Below are positions 26,027 through 37,594 of a stretch of 64,000 nt of DNA, one piece after another; position 1 is the stretch's first letter, and each line of letters begins with the position of its first letter. The stretch comes from Whitmania pigra. Taxonomy: Eukaryota; Annelida; Clitellata; Hirudinida; Haemopidae. The stretch is taken from the NCBI GenBank assembly GCA_021613335.1, contig JAJTWR010000308.1, forward strand, positions 578,501 through 642,500, written 5' to 3'. The notes under the pieces were generated by a model. That model made no database searches. It saw nothing but the letters and a program-made list of their open reading frames with translations, and was not told the origin of the DNA. Both the position numbers and the translations under genes were made by a program.

Positions 26027-26480
26027 CATTGATGATCGAAGAGAGTTTTTATTAATTTACGTTTGGAGAAAGAGTCCTCTCATCTGGCAACACTAATAGC
26101 CCGGGTTATGAAGTTACGCAGCGGGATCACAATATTAGAGGCAGAATCTTTGTATGAATCTCAAAAGTTGAAAGGGACCATCGATTTTATCGTTTTCTGA
26201 AGCTTCAGAAATTACGGCAATCTCTTACTTTCGATAAAGAACTCTTTTCTATGTCCTCATTAATTGCGCTAATCATAATTATCATTAAGCGGATTTGACG
26301 ATGTGAGAAAGGCGTATTTGCCTGCAAGATCATGAACTTTCTGAAATCTGATTCTTCAGCGGACACATTAAAACACTAACGACAGAGGGTTTCCGTTTTT
26401 TTTTCTTAAATTTCCCTTGGAACTTGCCGCCCGGGGAGGACTGCCCCTGCCTCACCCCCCTTGATGCGCTACTGCCCCAA
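26027..26480. mobile_element. Dispersed repeat, copy 1 (old non-autonomous element)
   Basis: The sequence aligns by eye with 54227-54630 in the same orientation. Shared blocks include gatgatc-aagagagttt, gatcacaatatt-g-ggcagaat, aagttgaaa-gaccatcgat, caatctcttactttcg, gatcatgaact and the GC-rich end cttgccg-ccgggg. Copy 1 has about 50 bp extra near 26070-26120. The right end, ttgatgcgct, resembles a GTGGCGYATCA-type terminus. No long open frame survives, so the class is uncertain. Confidence 0.7.
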
Positions 26481-26529
26481 TCAAAACCCCAATATTAAAA
26501 CACACTGCAACGGCTCATGCATAAACAGA

Positions 26530-26606
26530 CGATTAAGACGAGAATCGAACTCGCGCTGTCAAAACGCGAGGCGAATCTTCAATCGCTATGCCAGGTAGAC
26601 TCAGCC
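26530..26606 (-). other. tRNA-like relic (possible SINE head)
   Basis: On the minus strand TGGCATAGCGATTGA resembles a Pol III A box and GAGTTCGATTCTC a B box. The T arm GCGAG-TTCGATT-CTCGT pairs over five positions with one G-T. The flanking seven-base segments do not pair as an acceptor stem, so it is not a functional tRNA gene. A tRNA-derived SINE or a decayed tRNA is the likeliest reading. Confidence 0.45.
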
Positions 26607-27281
26607 CGCAAATGTGGATGTAAATCTCGGTAAAACTATGTTTCGATTTGATTGATACACTTGCATCTCTTGCTAATCAAGAAACAAAAATTTATTTAAA
26701 AGTTAAGATTAAATTTTTCAAAACCCATAAAGCTCCCCTAAATACGGCCCTGATGCTAATTCCAGCCAAGGGAGGATCTAGAACACGGGGGGAGCAAACA
26801 CTGGAACCAGTGGGCTGATTTAGCAGGTACATCTACTAAAATTGCAGTCGAAAGTGGTAAATTGTTGAAATAATTAAAACATAATAAATTAAAATATATT
26901 TTTAGGATTAACATTTTAGTATTTTTATTTTATAATATTTGCTCAATTTTTTTTTATACTTTCCATGGCTCCCTTTAAATCTGCCTTTGTTTCCAACGTT
27001 TAACAATTTTTCAATGAAACTCTAAAGTCCAAGAGCTGTTAATGAACAGAACCACCCATGACGTAACTTTGCAGTCAAAATGCTAACTTTATTCCACTTT
27101 TTCAAAAACAAAACTCACTCAACTAATTTAACTGTAATTTTGTTATTAAATGGATAAATAAACTCAGCAACCAAAAGAAGTAGTCAGATAAATCAATAAT
27201 ATCATTGTCCACAATCTAGTCAATAATGGCCCTAAGTTTAAAAATTGAACATAACTTAATTGATAGAAAATTTATATGAGT

Positions 27282-29933
27282 CTAGTCAGAAGCAGATGAA
27301 TATGAGCAAGTGCTTTTAATAGCTCTGGAAATGACATCAATGGAAATGTTGGCTTCGCACATGTTCAAGATCTTTTGAAGACTCTTCATGGCATAGCCGT
27401 TCTGAAAGCAAAGTGGTAGGTGATTGAAACCTAGCTCGAAAAACAACCAATTAGATGTCATACCTGAGAGACTTCGAAGCAGTAATCAGTGTAGATTCCG
27501 ACTGCAGCTTTGTAGCATTCGTGATCATTCAACTTGTGCCTGGCATTGTACAAGTCCTCAAAGACATGATTGGTCATGGAACTGACTTTCTTCACAATTC
27601 TTCTTGATGTCTCTTCAACAAATCCTTTTTCCTGAAAGATGAAAAAATATGTAAAGCATATGAATTACATCAGTTACAAGCATTTTCAGCTCACCCAAAT
27701 GAGTTGTTTGATTTCGCTTTTAATATTTTCTCTTTCTTCCTCATCATCGGTATGGTCGAGTCTCTTGTAGAGTATGGCCAACGGGACATCCTCAGAACGG
27801 ACTGCGAGCTGTCACAAATATGAGAATTGCAATAGATAAACTTAAATCAATTTAATTGGAAAGAAGATAAGGGCAAGATATGCTTACGCAGTTACGTTTG
27901 CTGCTGTTTCTTTCAGGTTTCTCGACGACCATGCCAACTTCGCCTTGGAAATTGTCAAGAGTCTCCTCACTTATTTTCTGAGTTTAAAAAACACAAAATT
28001 GAAACAAAATAAACAATTATGAAAAATAATAATACTGATAAAATAGTTGGATTTGATTTGAAAACATCATTTAAACAACCTTATCCCCAAATTGGATGAC
28101 GTGGCTGGTTTCAGTTTCCTTCTTAACAATCTGGTATTGTTTCTCTAGAGTCTCCAAGTTGAAATGCTCCTGTAAAAATATTCAATTAAAAATTAACTTC
28201 AAAAACTATTTGATAAACTTGAAATTAATTAGACAATGTTGAAGGAACTATTTGATAAACTTGAAATTAATTAGACAATGTTGAAGGAACTCACCACATC
28301 AGAATCTTCCATCCATGAAACACTGTAGGCATCTCCGAGGTAAGTCTGGTATTTTGCATCATAATAGCAGGCGTAAGACGATTCAACAGCATTGGAGGCA
28401 GTTGTGACATAGACTGTGTAAAAATAGACAAAACTCAAATAAAATCAAAACCCATCAATTTATATTTTCACTCCTGCGTCATTCGAGACAATTACTCTTG
28501 CTTGAATCACGAACGAAGGATATGTCATGAAAGACTGGACTCACCATTGATATCTTCTGGAAGAAGATTCTCAAACATTGAACCAGCATGGCAAGCTTCA
28601 ACGTACACCACCATCTGAAAGATCCAACCATAGTTCATAATTATCCAATTAAAACAATCAAATCAACTAGGGTAAAAAAATGTTTTGTATAATTTTAAAT
28701 GCTTAAAATAACATCGTACCTGTCCATACTGCTTGTTGGCATGCATATCCTTGATCGTCTTAATGAGATCATCAGCATGCAACTGTCGTGAACAACAAGA
28801 AATGTAAGCATGATAATGAGCACTACTTTATTGGATTTACATCAAGAAGCTGCAAAATACTTACCAAACCATTTGGAAATCCCAAGATTCCAGGGCCTCC
28901 ATGGTCAACAAAGTTCACAAACACGTGATCATTTGGGCCACTATAGAAAAATAAAAAAGAACTTCAATTTAATCATAATTGCAATGCACTGCATTAAGTC
29001 TATTGAGCAAACAATAGTCTATTATGCTATGAGACTATACGTTCTGAAATGTGAAACAACATGACTATTAATCACAGTTGCTCTAACTTGCTGATCTCAA
29101 ATATCACAGCAATTAGAAATCAAATTTGAAATAGATAGTCGCCTACAAACGAGAGAGCATTAATCAATAAATGTGACCTTTTGATGACTTTTCCAGATCC
29201 TTTGCCAGCCATCGTTTTTTCATCTCCTCTGAGGACAGCCAAAAAGTTTTCAGGAGTGACATCCTAAAAGATACATTGACATATTTGTATGCAAACATGT
29301 CTACATACGATTAGCTGTATAAATAACTACAATTGTTAACCATAATAGTTAAAGAATAGCTGTGTTGATTGCAGCATTTAGCATTGAGGAGCCATTTCAG
29401 TGTCTAGTTAAGTCTAGAAATAATTTAGACTTACGTCCTTGCTATAGTCAACGACAACTCCTTCATACACATTAGGTCCACCAGGTTTGTTGATGATTTT
29501 TCCAGGAGTTGGATTGCTTAAATGATATAAATTTTACAAATTCAATAAATTCCATAACGACAACTTAATGACAAAAAAAAACAAATCAACACAAACTTTG
29601 GTGAGTGAGCCAAGTCATCGTACATCATAGTCACAATGCGATCAGCTGGTATGCCATGTTTCTTCAAAATTTGGTAAGCATGGCTGATGTCTGCCTGGAA
29701 TCAATAGAGTTTAATTTCCATTCAACAGTTCATATAACGCGAGTAGTAAAACATATACTTACTTGGTGCCTGTAATTATACCAATAGTTTGATCCAGCGA
29801 CCAAGAGAGCCCAGTGAGCAACTTCATTGTTGCTATTGTTCTCGATGTTGCTTAACGGCTCGAAAAATAACTTCTTAGACAGAACCGAAAGCACGCCCAA
29901 GGAAGCGAACGCGAGAAAAGTAATAAACTTCAT
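27282..29933 (-). CDS. Legumain (asparaginyl endopeptidase) 1
   Basis: This is a C13-family cysteine protease, cleaving after Asn in lysosomes or the gut lumen. Thirteen exons run from 29933-29763 (signal peptide [19 protein letters not shown] and [19 protein letters not shown]) to ~27401-27282. The S1 pocket Arg-His of YRHQ, the catalytic His in [11 protein letters not shown] (near 28900) and the catalytic Cys in [11 protein letters not shown] (near 28590) are present. So are [23 protein letters not shown] and the C-terminal legumain-stabilisation helices (about 27282-27810). The length is near 450 residues, normal for the family. Compared with its two neighbours it has ADISHAY in place of ADICHAY. 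It is first of three same-strand copies with matching intron positions. The last intron phases and the short (~12 nt) 5' UTR are inferred. Confidence 0.93.
28206..28289. repeat. Perfect 42-bp tandem duplication at a splice donor
   Basis: Two identical 42-bp copies, each beginning ctatttgataaacttgaaat, lie back to back in a legumain 1 intron. The duplicated block starts within five bases of the GTGAG donor that follows the exon ending WMEDSDV. The absence of any mismatch points to recent origin or an assembly artefact. Confidence 0.9.
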
Positions 29934-29968
29934 ACTTGCAAAGTAGATCAGAAGATCTGTGCGGTATT

Positions 29969-30010
29969 GCTATATAAACAAAATTCTCATATGAACATTA
30001 GTCACATGAC
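29969..30010 (-). promoter_or_regulatory. Legumain 1 core promoter: TATA box and TCACATGA E-box
   Basis: On the minus strand GTTTATATAGC (about 29980-29970) lies some 40 bases 5' of the ATG. Further upstream are TCATATGA (29987-29994) and the palindrome GTCATGTGAC (30001-30010), whose core matches the M-box TCATGTGA bound by MiT/TFE factors. Function is inferred from position and from the same arrangement at the two neighbouring copies. Confidence 0.5.
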
Positions 30011-33000
30011 GATCATATGTTCAATGTTTTGAATAAAGTGGCACGAATATATTTCTTTTTATTAATCGCCGAATAAATTGTTGAATTGCATCTAACTTTG
30101 ATATTAACTTTAAAAATTAGAATATATACACATTAAAAGGTTATATATTAAGAATGGTAATTTTGATATTTTTCAATGGAACATGAACATTTTGACAGTG
30201 TGCAACACAGCATCGATAGTCTGAAATCTATTCTACTAAATAGATTGACTAAATCATATTAACTAGATTTCTAGATATAAGACAGTTGTCAATTGCTTCT
30301 CGAAGAGCTCAATCCAAATCAGAGATGAACCAAATCTACGAAACAACAAAATAAAAGAGGCAATATTCTCAAATAACAGATTTAAATGCGGTTAAAGATT
30401 TTGGGTTAGTTCAGGGTTTTTTCAAAACAAATCCGGTTCTTGGACAAATAATTCCTAAACTTTTCTTTTTTTGACTTCGTGGTTTAAGGTTTTATCCTTT
30501 TTGAAATAGTTCCTTTGCAGACATATAAAATGTCATTATTGCTGTTAGTGAAATAAGCACGTGCTGGCTAAAAGTATCATGAAGCAAAAATAATTTAATA
30601 ATTAGAAAAGCAGCAGGTACTAGAGCACCAATCAATTCAGCTCAAAGGGGATGTCATGTGGATCGTTTTTGCCGAGGAAACTTAGCTCAAAATTGTTGCT
30701 GTTATTTCACAGACCATTGCTTTAATAGCGTTTATAAATATATAATTCCAAACGATGGAATATTCAAAGTAAGAGCAGTCCATAAACCCAAAACCAAAGT
30801 TCTAGTCACTTTTGTAAATATCACTTTTGATATTTTGTCAGGGTATGTGATTACAAATCCCTAAAAATCCATTGATTGCCATCCATTTGCATGTTTTGAT
30901 GGATATTTATTTTGCTTATTTACTTCCTAAGTTTGATGAAATATAATATTCGTTTAAAAATCTCCATAAAATCAACATCCTCTAATTGCTATAATTACGG
31001 ACAATCACGGGGCCCACGGTCTTCACATTGGTTTTCACGTATTAATCACATGATGTTTTCGAAACGCATGTCTTAGTTCACATTCAAATGGCTATTACAC
31101 CCTTTAAACAAAGCAATCGTTCACTGAAGTTCAATAAAATGAACCTAGCACATCGTTTGGAAGGGCAGATGCTACCACCATACTCGATTTTCTAATATTG
31201 AAGCAAGAAAAAACAAAATCATTAAGTGATTCTATGGAATTTTCGGCGAGCCCTCCTGAAAATAGCCGAAATAACATTATTGATGTGTAACTCATGTTAT
31301 TAGCCCGTTAATAATTTACTGTAAAAAAATAAATCAAAATTAAAATTTATTTTATAAAATCAGTTCTTGCGACATACACTATTATTAGTTCCAGTCTTTC
31401 CATAGTTCACATTGATCTTTTAAGACCTTTCTTTTCATGTATACCGCCACAAAAGCTGGTTAGTGCTCCTAAAGTTTTGAGTTGAAGATAAGCCTCTCAA
31501 AAAACTCGATTTCAGGCTTACTGGATCTAAGACTTCATTTATAATTTTTCTTTCAAAAAGTGTCTGTTGGCATGTAACATTAAACTTATACAGCATTTAG
31601 TTTCACCTCGGAATCTATGAAAATCTAATAAGTGGTTTATAATGGCTATTAAAATAGGGCCGTAGCCAGAAAAGGATTTTGGGGGAGGGGGTCAAAGTTT
31701 TTAATTTTCCAAGTTATATCACATTATAATGCAATTTTTAACTATATTTTTGGGACGACAATTAATGCAGAGAAACTTCTGATATTTTATGCGATGAAAA
31801 TGTTATGTGAAAAGGATGTCAGTTTGTCTGGTTTATCAGTTCAATAAAATGATGGAAATGATAAATCGGGCAAAAGTCGAACATCAATAACAATCATCAA
31901 CGACTGCTATGTTTCATTGTAAGTCTTAGCAGACCGAACGTCATTTAAGTTTCCCCAAACTGAGAAGTATCTCGTACAGGACTCCATCTTTCTGTCGACC
32001 AGCCTTCAACACAAATCATACCCAGCATGTGCCCTTTAAGCTCCTGGAAATCAAACCGAAGGAATGTCTGAATTTTCTATCATAGAATATTACAAGTCCG
32101 GTCCCAGGACTAATGCCGGTTCATGGTACAGCTCTCAGGACTGGAACACTGGTGAAGAAGTAGTGTTTTAGCTCATCAGGTGTGACATCGAAGTTCAGAT
32201 TTGTGACTTATAGGGTGCGGTGTCGCTCTGTTTCGAGGACGTCACATGGTCGACTGGTAACAAAGGCATGACCTTGATCGCTTGCGTTTGAACAAACAAC
32301 CTCAATCAAATTTATCGACCATAACTCTAATTCGAACAGATGAATTCGTCGCATTGGTGAAACTTCATACAATTTCCTCAAAATAATACTGTCTTCTTTG
32401 GCGGTAGTATTCAAAGTGGTCATCATCTTCATCATCATCATCCTCATCATAATACAGATAATTAGTTGGGTTCCATGTATTTATTGAAGAGTCATCTTAT
32501 ATTGACAACTTCCAAAACCCAAACGTCTTCAAGATGAAATCAAAAGTTTCTACAGCCATCATCGACGATGCTGGCCTTCTTGGTGATGACGACCTTGATG
32601 ATGGTGACGATGACCTCGATGGTAAACCTGCCTTTTGTATACTATAAAATGATATCCCGTCCCAATACCCAATGTACCCTTATTGTAAAATATGGCAGCA
32701 TGGGTAATTTATGTCATTACAATATGCAATTACTTTAATATTAATTAAGAAAATAGACTCATCGGAACGTGATTGAACCCGTAACCCCCTCCCCCTTAAA
32801 TACGTCTCTGATTTAGAACTTATCAAGGTTGGCGATTTACTGGGCCCCGACCTCTCATTCAAAGAAAATTTGAATAATGAACCATGACCCTTTCTGGTTT
32901 ATCGATTGACTCCAAAACTGACATAACTTGACGGTGCTGGTTTTATTAAACCAATCTATTGCAAAATGTACCCAAACTGATGCATACTTTCAAAAAGGTA

Positions 33001-33076
33001 AGTCATGACATTTAATTATAACTTTTATTTGTGACGATGTTTAACATCAAATCAACGATTTTCCTACGTAAAGGAT
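30011..33076. other. Spacer between legumain 1 and legumain 2
   Basis: This 3-kb stretch has no gene I can support. Its short open frames, such as 30658-30864 (+) and 32208-32450 (-), lack motifs or splice partners. Around 31658-31700 is gggccgtagccag followed by a G-run, and near 32760-32820 a minus-strand CAGAGACGTATTTAAGGGGG; both look like worn transposon ends. A minus-strand AATAAA at 33029-33024 lies 48 bases past the legumain 2 stop. Confidence 0.55.
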
Positions 33077-34723
33077 TTAATTGTTGCATTCCTCCAAAAT
33101 GGCACGGGCGATGACGTCCACGGGAACATTTTCTTCGCACAGGTTGACCAACTTTCTCATATTTTTTCTGGCATAACCGTTCTGCGATAAAATATCGCCG
33201 ATTAATTTTTGCTTTTTATATATTATTACGTCAATAATTCATCGTGTACCAAAATATTAATAAATCACGTTACTTTTCATAAGTTACAAAAAATTTATAG
33301 AATCACCCGAGAAACATAAAATTCAACAGAAATTTTAAATGAGATGCGAGCTTAACAAAGCTTAAGTTATTAATGAAATGTGCAATCACTGATTGCCAAT
33401 CAGGAATTCAAACTAACTCCTCTGAGGCTGAAGCATTTCTTGCCGAAGAGCTGAGAAGCGAATTTGTAGCAATCGAAGTTCGTAGGTGAGTGCATGGCAT
33501 TCAAGACTTCCTTGGTATCGAGGTTGCTTCTGGCGCTGACTTTGTGCACGATGTTTTTCAAGGTCTTCTGGATGCTCATTCTCTCCTTTAAAGAATTTTC
33601 GTTTATTGTTATGTTCACATATTAATGCTTAAATTTTATTTACATACAACGTTTACTGAAGAGCACAATAGAGTTTTAAATAAATCATTTCAGAGAACAT
33701 ACGTTCGTGAGTTTCTGGATTTCTTCTTTCAACATCATCCTTTCCATGTCACTTCCACTTGCCTCTAATTTACGCTGCAAAATGGCCAGTGGAACATCTT
33801 CTGATGGAACGGCATCATCGAATGATCTCTAAATAATTTGAATTTAAATATTTAATAACATTAAAATCTCCTAAATTTGGTAAATTATAATAATTTAACT
33901 GAAATTAATTTACGGTTTGAACGGAGATTTGTTCACTTTGATCTTCTCCCTGGAAATCTTTCAAAGTTTCCTCACTTATTTTCTAAATAGTTGATTAAAT
34001 TATTTAAAGGCTGTTTGTAGTAATATAATATTTGCTTAAATTTCAGGTAAAAAAAACAATTTTTTACCAAATCTCCATATGTCATGACGTGACTAGTATT
34101 GGTGAGTTTCTTAACATTTTCGTACTGGATCTTAAGAGTTTCTTGTGAAAAAATAGCCTAAAAGATAAAATTGTTTTCTCATTCGGGCCCATTTATGATT
34201 TGGAATTATTAAAAATGTTATTTTATTTTATTTATTTAATTAATATATTTATTACTTTGGAACTGTCATCCATCCAGTTGACACTGTAAACATCTCCGAG
34301 GAAGGTGTTTAGGAAATCATCGTAGGTACATGCGTACGATGATTCCTTTTCGTTGGCGGCAGTTGTAACGTAGACTGAAACATGGGGTATTTCAGATCAA
34401 AACTACATTTTAACAACATTTATAGAGCCTCTACAATAAAACGTTTACAGGTACGTAATAAAATTTTCAACCATCAACGAAATTAAAAATTGACCTCTTA
34501 GGCTAACATACATTTACAGAAGCTGAAATATATTGTAAATATCACATTATTAGGAGGTGCTTATAGTGTCTTCAGATAATTTGATATCATGTAATTGATT
34601 CAAATTATAAATCACCGTTACCACACAAAAATCAAGTTCTGACTAAGTGGTTTGCTCCTTAATTGACAAAGTAAAATAAACAACAAAACACTAATAATAG
34701 CAACGCTAATAATAATAAAAATA

Positions 34724-34816
<93 letters not shown>

Positions 34817-34827
34817 TAATAATAATA

Positions 34828-34868
<41 letters not shown>

Positions 34869-36281
34869 TTAATAATAATAATAATAATAATAATAAGTAA
34901 ATAATGTGGAAAATAATGAATGTCGACTCACTGTTGATGTTTGAAGGCAAATTCAGGAACATAGAACCGGCTTCACAAGCTTCGACGTACATAACCATCT
35001 AAAATGAAATTGAATTAAATTAAATTAAAATTAAAATGGCGTAACGACTTATTTGGTATTACTTGTCCGAATTTCTTGGCTGCTGACATTTCCTTAAGAG
35101 TTTTAATGAGGTCATCTGCATACAACTGGTGAGAAATATTTTAGTCCACAATATTAAGTTAATTCTTGAGAAATGTTTCGAAACTACTAGAATGTTATTC
35201 ATTCAAATTCATTCATCTAGTAAGTTGAATCAAGCAAGCTAATAAGTAATAATTATTACGACGTAATCGTCTGGTTGCTTACGTCATCTTCTGGGAAGCA
35301 CACCACTCCTGGACCACCGTGATCGGCGAAGTTGACAAACACGTGATCGTTTGGACCGCTGATAAAAAAAAAGCATTTCAATGCATAAAATAAGCCAGAT
35401 TATGAAAAGTACAAAAAAGAGATTTGATTTAATTTAATTTAAAGACATTATAATTATTCAGCACCTCTTGATAACTTTTCCAGATCCTATTCCAGCCATG
35501 GCTTTTTCATCGCCTCTAAGAATGGCCAAGAAATTTTGGGGGGTGACATCCTAAAACATTCAGAAGTCACGTAAAAGTCAGGGCCTTCCAAATTAAAGAA
35601 AATTAAACGCAAATAAGTAATCCATTACAAATCCATTCAATTATAAAAACAAATTATTTGTAAAAAAAAAGCGAATAAGTATTTGCAGCACACCAACCTT
35701 TCCTCTGTAGTCGATAACAACACCCTCGTAAACGTTTGGACCATTGGCTTCGTTGATGATAACTCCGGGTCTGGGATTGCTGGGCAAAATTGATTAGAAA
35801 ATGAAAATACTGCTGTTTCCATGGTAACGGGAAGTTGTCGTTTCAATTTGAATTTACTAACTATTCGTTATAGGCGAGGTCATCGTACATCATGGTGATA
35901 ATGCGTTCTGCTGGCATTCCATGACTCCTAAGGATCTGGTAAGCATGACAGATGTCGGCCTAAAAGTTGGGAAAAATTAAATTTTTTAGCAGAATTATTA
36001 TTATTAATTATTGTATTATTAATTACGATGTAATTAATATGATTATTATTATCATCATTTTCGAAGTTGTTTTAGAATAATAACCTTAAAAAAGAAGAAA
36101 TGAACTGAATTACCTGATGACGGTAATTACTCCATTCGTTGGAACCAGCAACCAAAAGAGCCCATTGATTTGTTGCTGGAACTTGCCTCAGAGTCTCGCT
36201 GAATGGTTTGTACACCAATCTGTGAGACAAGGAGCTGTAAGCATTGAGAACAAGGCACAGCAAGATAAACTTAGAATTCAT
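33077..36281 (-). CDS. Legumain (asparaginyl endopeptidase) 2
   Basis: This is a second C13 protease with the same 13-exon plan. Exon 1 (36281-36114) encodes signal peptide [20 protein letters not shown] and [19 protein letters not shown]; the last exon is ~33182-33077. Key sites are all present: [18 protein letters not shown], catalytic His in [10 protein letters not shown] (35330 region), catalytic Cys in [11 protein letters not shown] (34970 region), SSYACTYD and [14 protein letters not shown]. The C-terminal part carries [10 protein letters not shown] and the Cys pattern of the legumain-stabilisation domain. Of the three copies it is closest to the family norm at EACEAGS. Intron 7 (34376-34931) is much longer than the others because of an ATT microsatellite. 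Nothing suggests a break, so I regard it as functional. Confidence 0.93.
34682..34896. repeat. AAT microsatellite in legumain 2 intron 7
   Basis: About 215 bp of AAT units with scattered ATA slips, between the exon carrying the catalytic Cys (about 34998-34932) and the next exon (34375-34257). It accounts for most of this intron's extra length. Confidence 0.95.
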
Positions 36282-36322
36282 CTTCTGGAGCGAGAAGAAA
36301 CATCATCTACTTTGGTACTTCT

Positions 36323-36343
36323 TATATCTTTCTTCTCATGTGA
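36323..36343 (-). promoter_or_regulatory. Legumain 2 core promoter: TATA box and TCACATGA E-box
   Basis: On the minus strand GATATAAG (about 36329-36322) lies some 40 bases 5' of the ATG at 36281. TCACATGA occupies 36343-36336, seven bases upstream of the TATA box. The order and near-identical spacing match legumain 3. Regulation by an MiT/TFE-type bHLH factor is an inference. Confidence 0.5.
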
Positions 36344-37594
36344 TCATCTTCTAGGCGTATCGATTAACCTTCATCATTTAGTCATCAAGTAAAACAAATT
36401 CAAACACTGCGTCTTGTGACATTAAGAGCCCCAAACAAGCTATCGAGAAAAAAAAGTTTAATTTGAATACATACGTTAGCATAAGCTCTTCAAATAACAA
36501 GTTACGAATTAGAAACAATATGCATATTTGGGTATTAAATTTGAGGCAAGTTGACGCTTCACATTTATTAAGAAGCGTAACGTGGCGTGAAGTGGTGATT
36601 GCGTTAATTGAACCGACGTGACCTGAGACGAGACGTGACCTGATAAATGAAATGTCTTGAAGTGTATGCTCAAATTACTACATTTACTTTCAATTACTTC
36701 AACAAGAAAAATTCTAGATTAGGTGACCACATTACCTTGCGTCATTTCTTTATGACACCCAAGATTCGTTCCTTTAACTTGTTGGAACTTCTTGTTTATT
36801 TATTTAATATGTTAATATATTAATATACAAACTTACTTGTTTTTTAAGCAGAATTTACTTCCGAGTGCCCTTTAGATGTTTCAAAGCAGGTTTGAACCAT
36901 TCGAAAGTAGGAAAATGTTTTTCACGGTAATTCCGATGGAAATCTGTAATCTCTTCAACTGACGAGACACACGAGTTAAATGCGAAAAGATCATCAGCTA
37001 AATAAATAATTAAATGCTAGACTATTGAAGTTTGAGTAATTGTTAGCTCCACTTCCTTTCCTGACAACGAATAAGACTATTAAAATGAATAAAACCTGAT
37101 TCAATTATTTTGTAAAATTACGTTTCTGTTTCAATGTTCTCTCACATCTGATGTGATGTGACATCTAGCCAGATGTCTTTCATTAAATAAGAGATGATTT
37201 GTAAGTCAATTATGTTGTTTTACTAGCTCTTTTTCTTTTTTTTTAGTCAGAATCTTTGTCGACAAACTGCATAACTTTTTTACGTGACTTCGTGAACGAG
37301 GCATGACGGAACACTTTCATTGGATGGAAATTCAAAAACATAATGACTTTTACTTATTTATAGGTTATTATTGATTTTATTGATCTGAACGTCATTTGAA
37401 CAGGGCAATTGAGAAGAATATTTATAAGCTAGGTCATAGGTTCTGGATTGAGATATGATCTTTTATTGTTTGGAATATTTATAAAGTCAACATTAATGTA
37501 GCCTAAAGTAACCTCTGCCATGTATACTTATTTACATCATTGATCTGAATATCATATCATCACTTTAAAAGGGTGTCAGTAATTTATTTGCATG
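36344..37594. other. Spacer between legumain 2 and legumain 3
   Basis: A 1.25-kb AT-rich stretch with no recognisable gene. A minus-strand AATAAA at 37588-37583 begins only seven bases after the legumain 3 stop, and another lies near 37457-37452. Confidence 0.6.

Larger units (their letters stand above)
25373..27281. other. Spacer between PTCD1 and the legumain array
   Basis: There is no gene here. The stretch holds the dispersed repeat near 26027-26480, a tRNA-like relic just beyond it, and GC-richer fragments with CGGCCCTGAT and ACGGGGGGAGC motifs around 26745-26795 that look like old transposon ends. A minus-strand AATAAA at 27093-27088 may be the polyadenylation signal of the first legumain. 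Confidence 0.6.

Noticed and set aside
26530..26606. Functional tRNA gene on the minus strand
   Set aside because: The A- and B-box-like sequences and a T arm are there, but the acceptor stem does not pair.
34618..34998. 126-residue Ile/Leu-rich frame ending at the legumain 2 Cys exon
   Set aside because: Only the first ~22 residues ([13 protein letters not shown]) are a real exon; the rest runs into the intron microsatellite.
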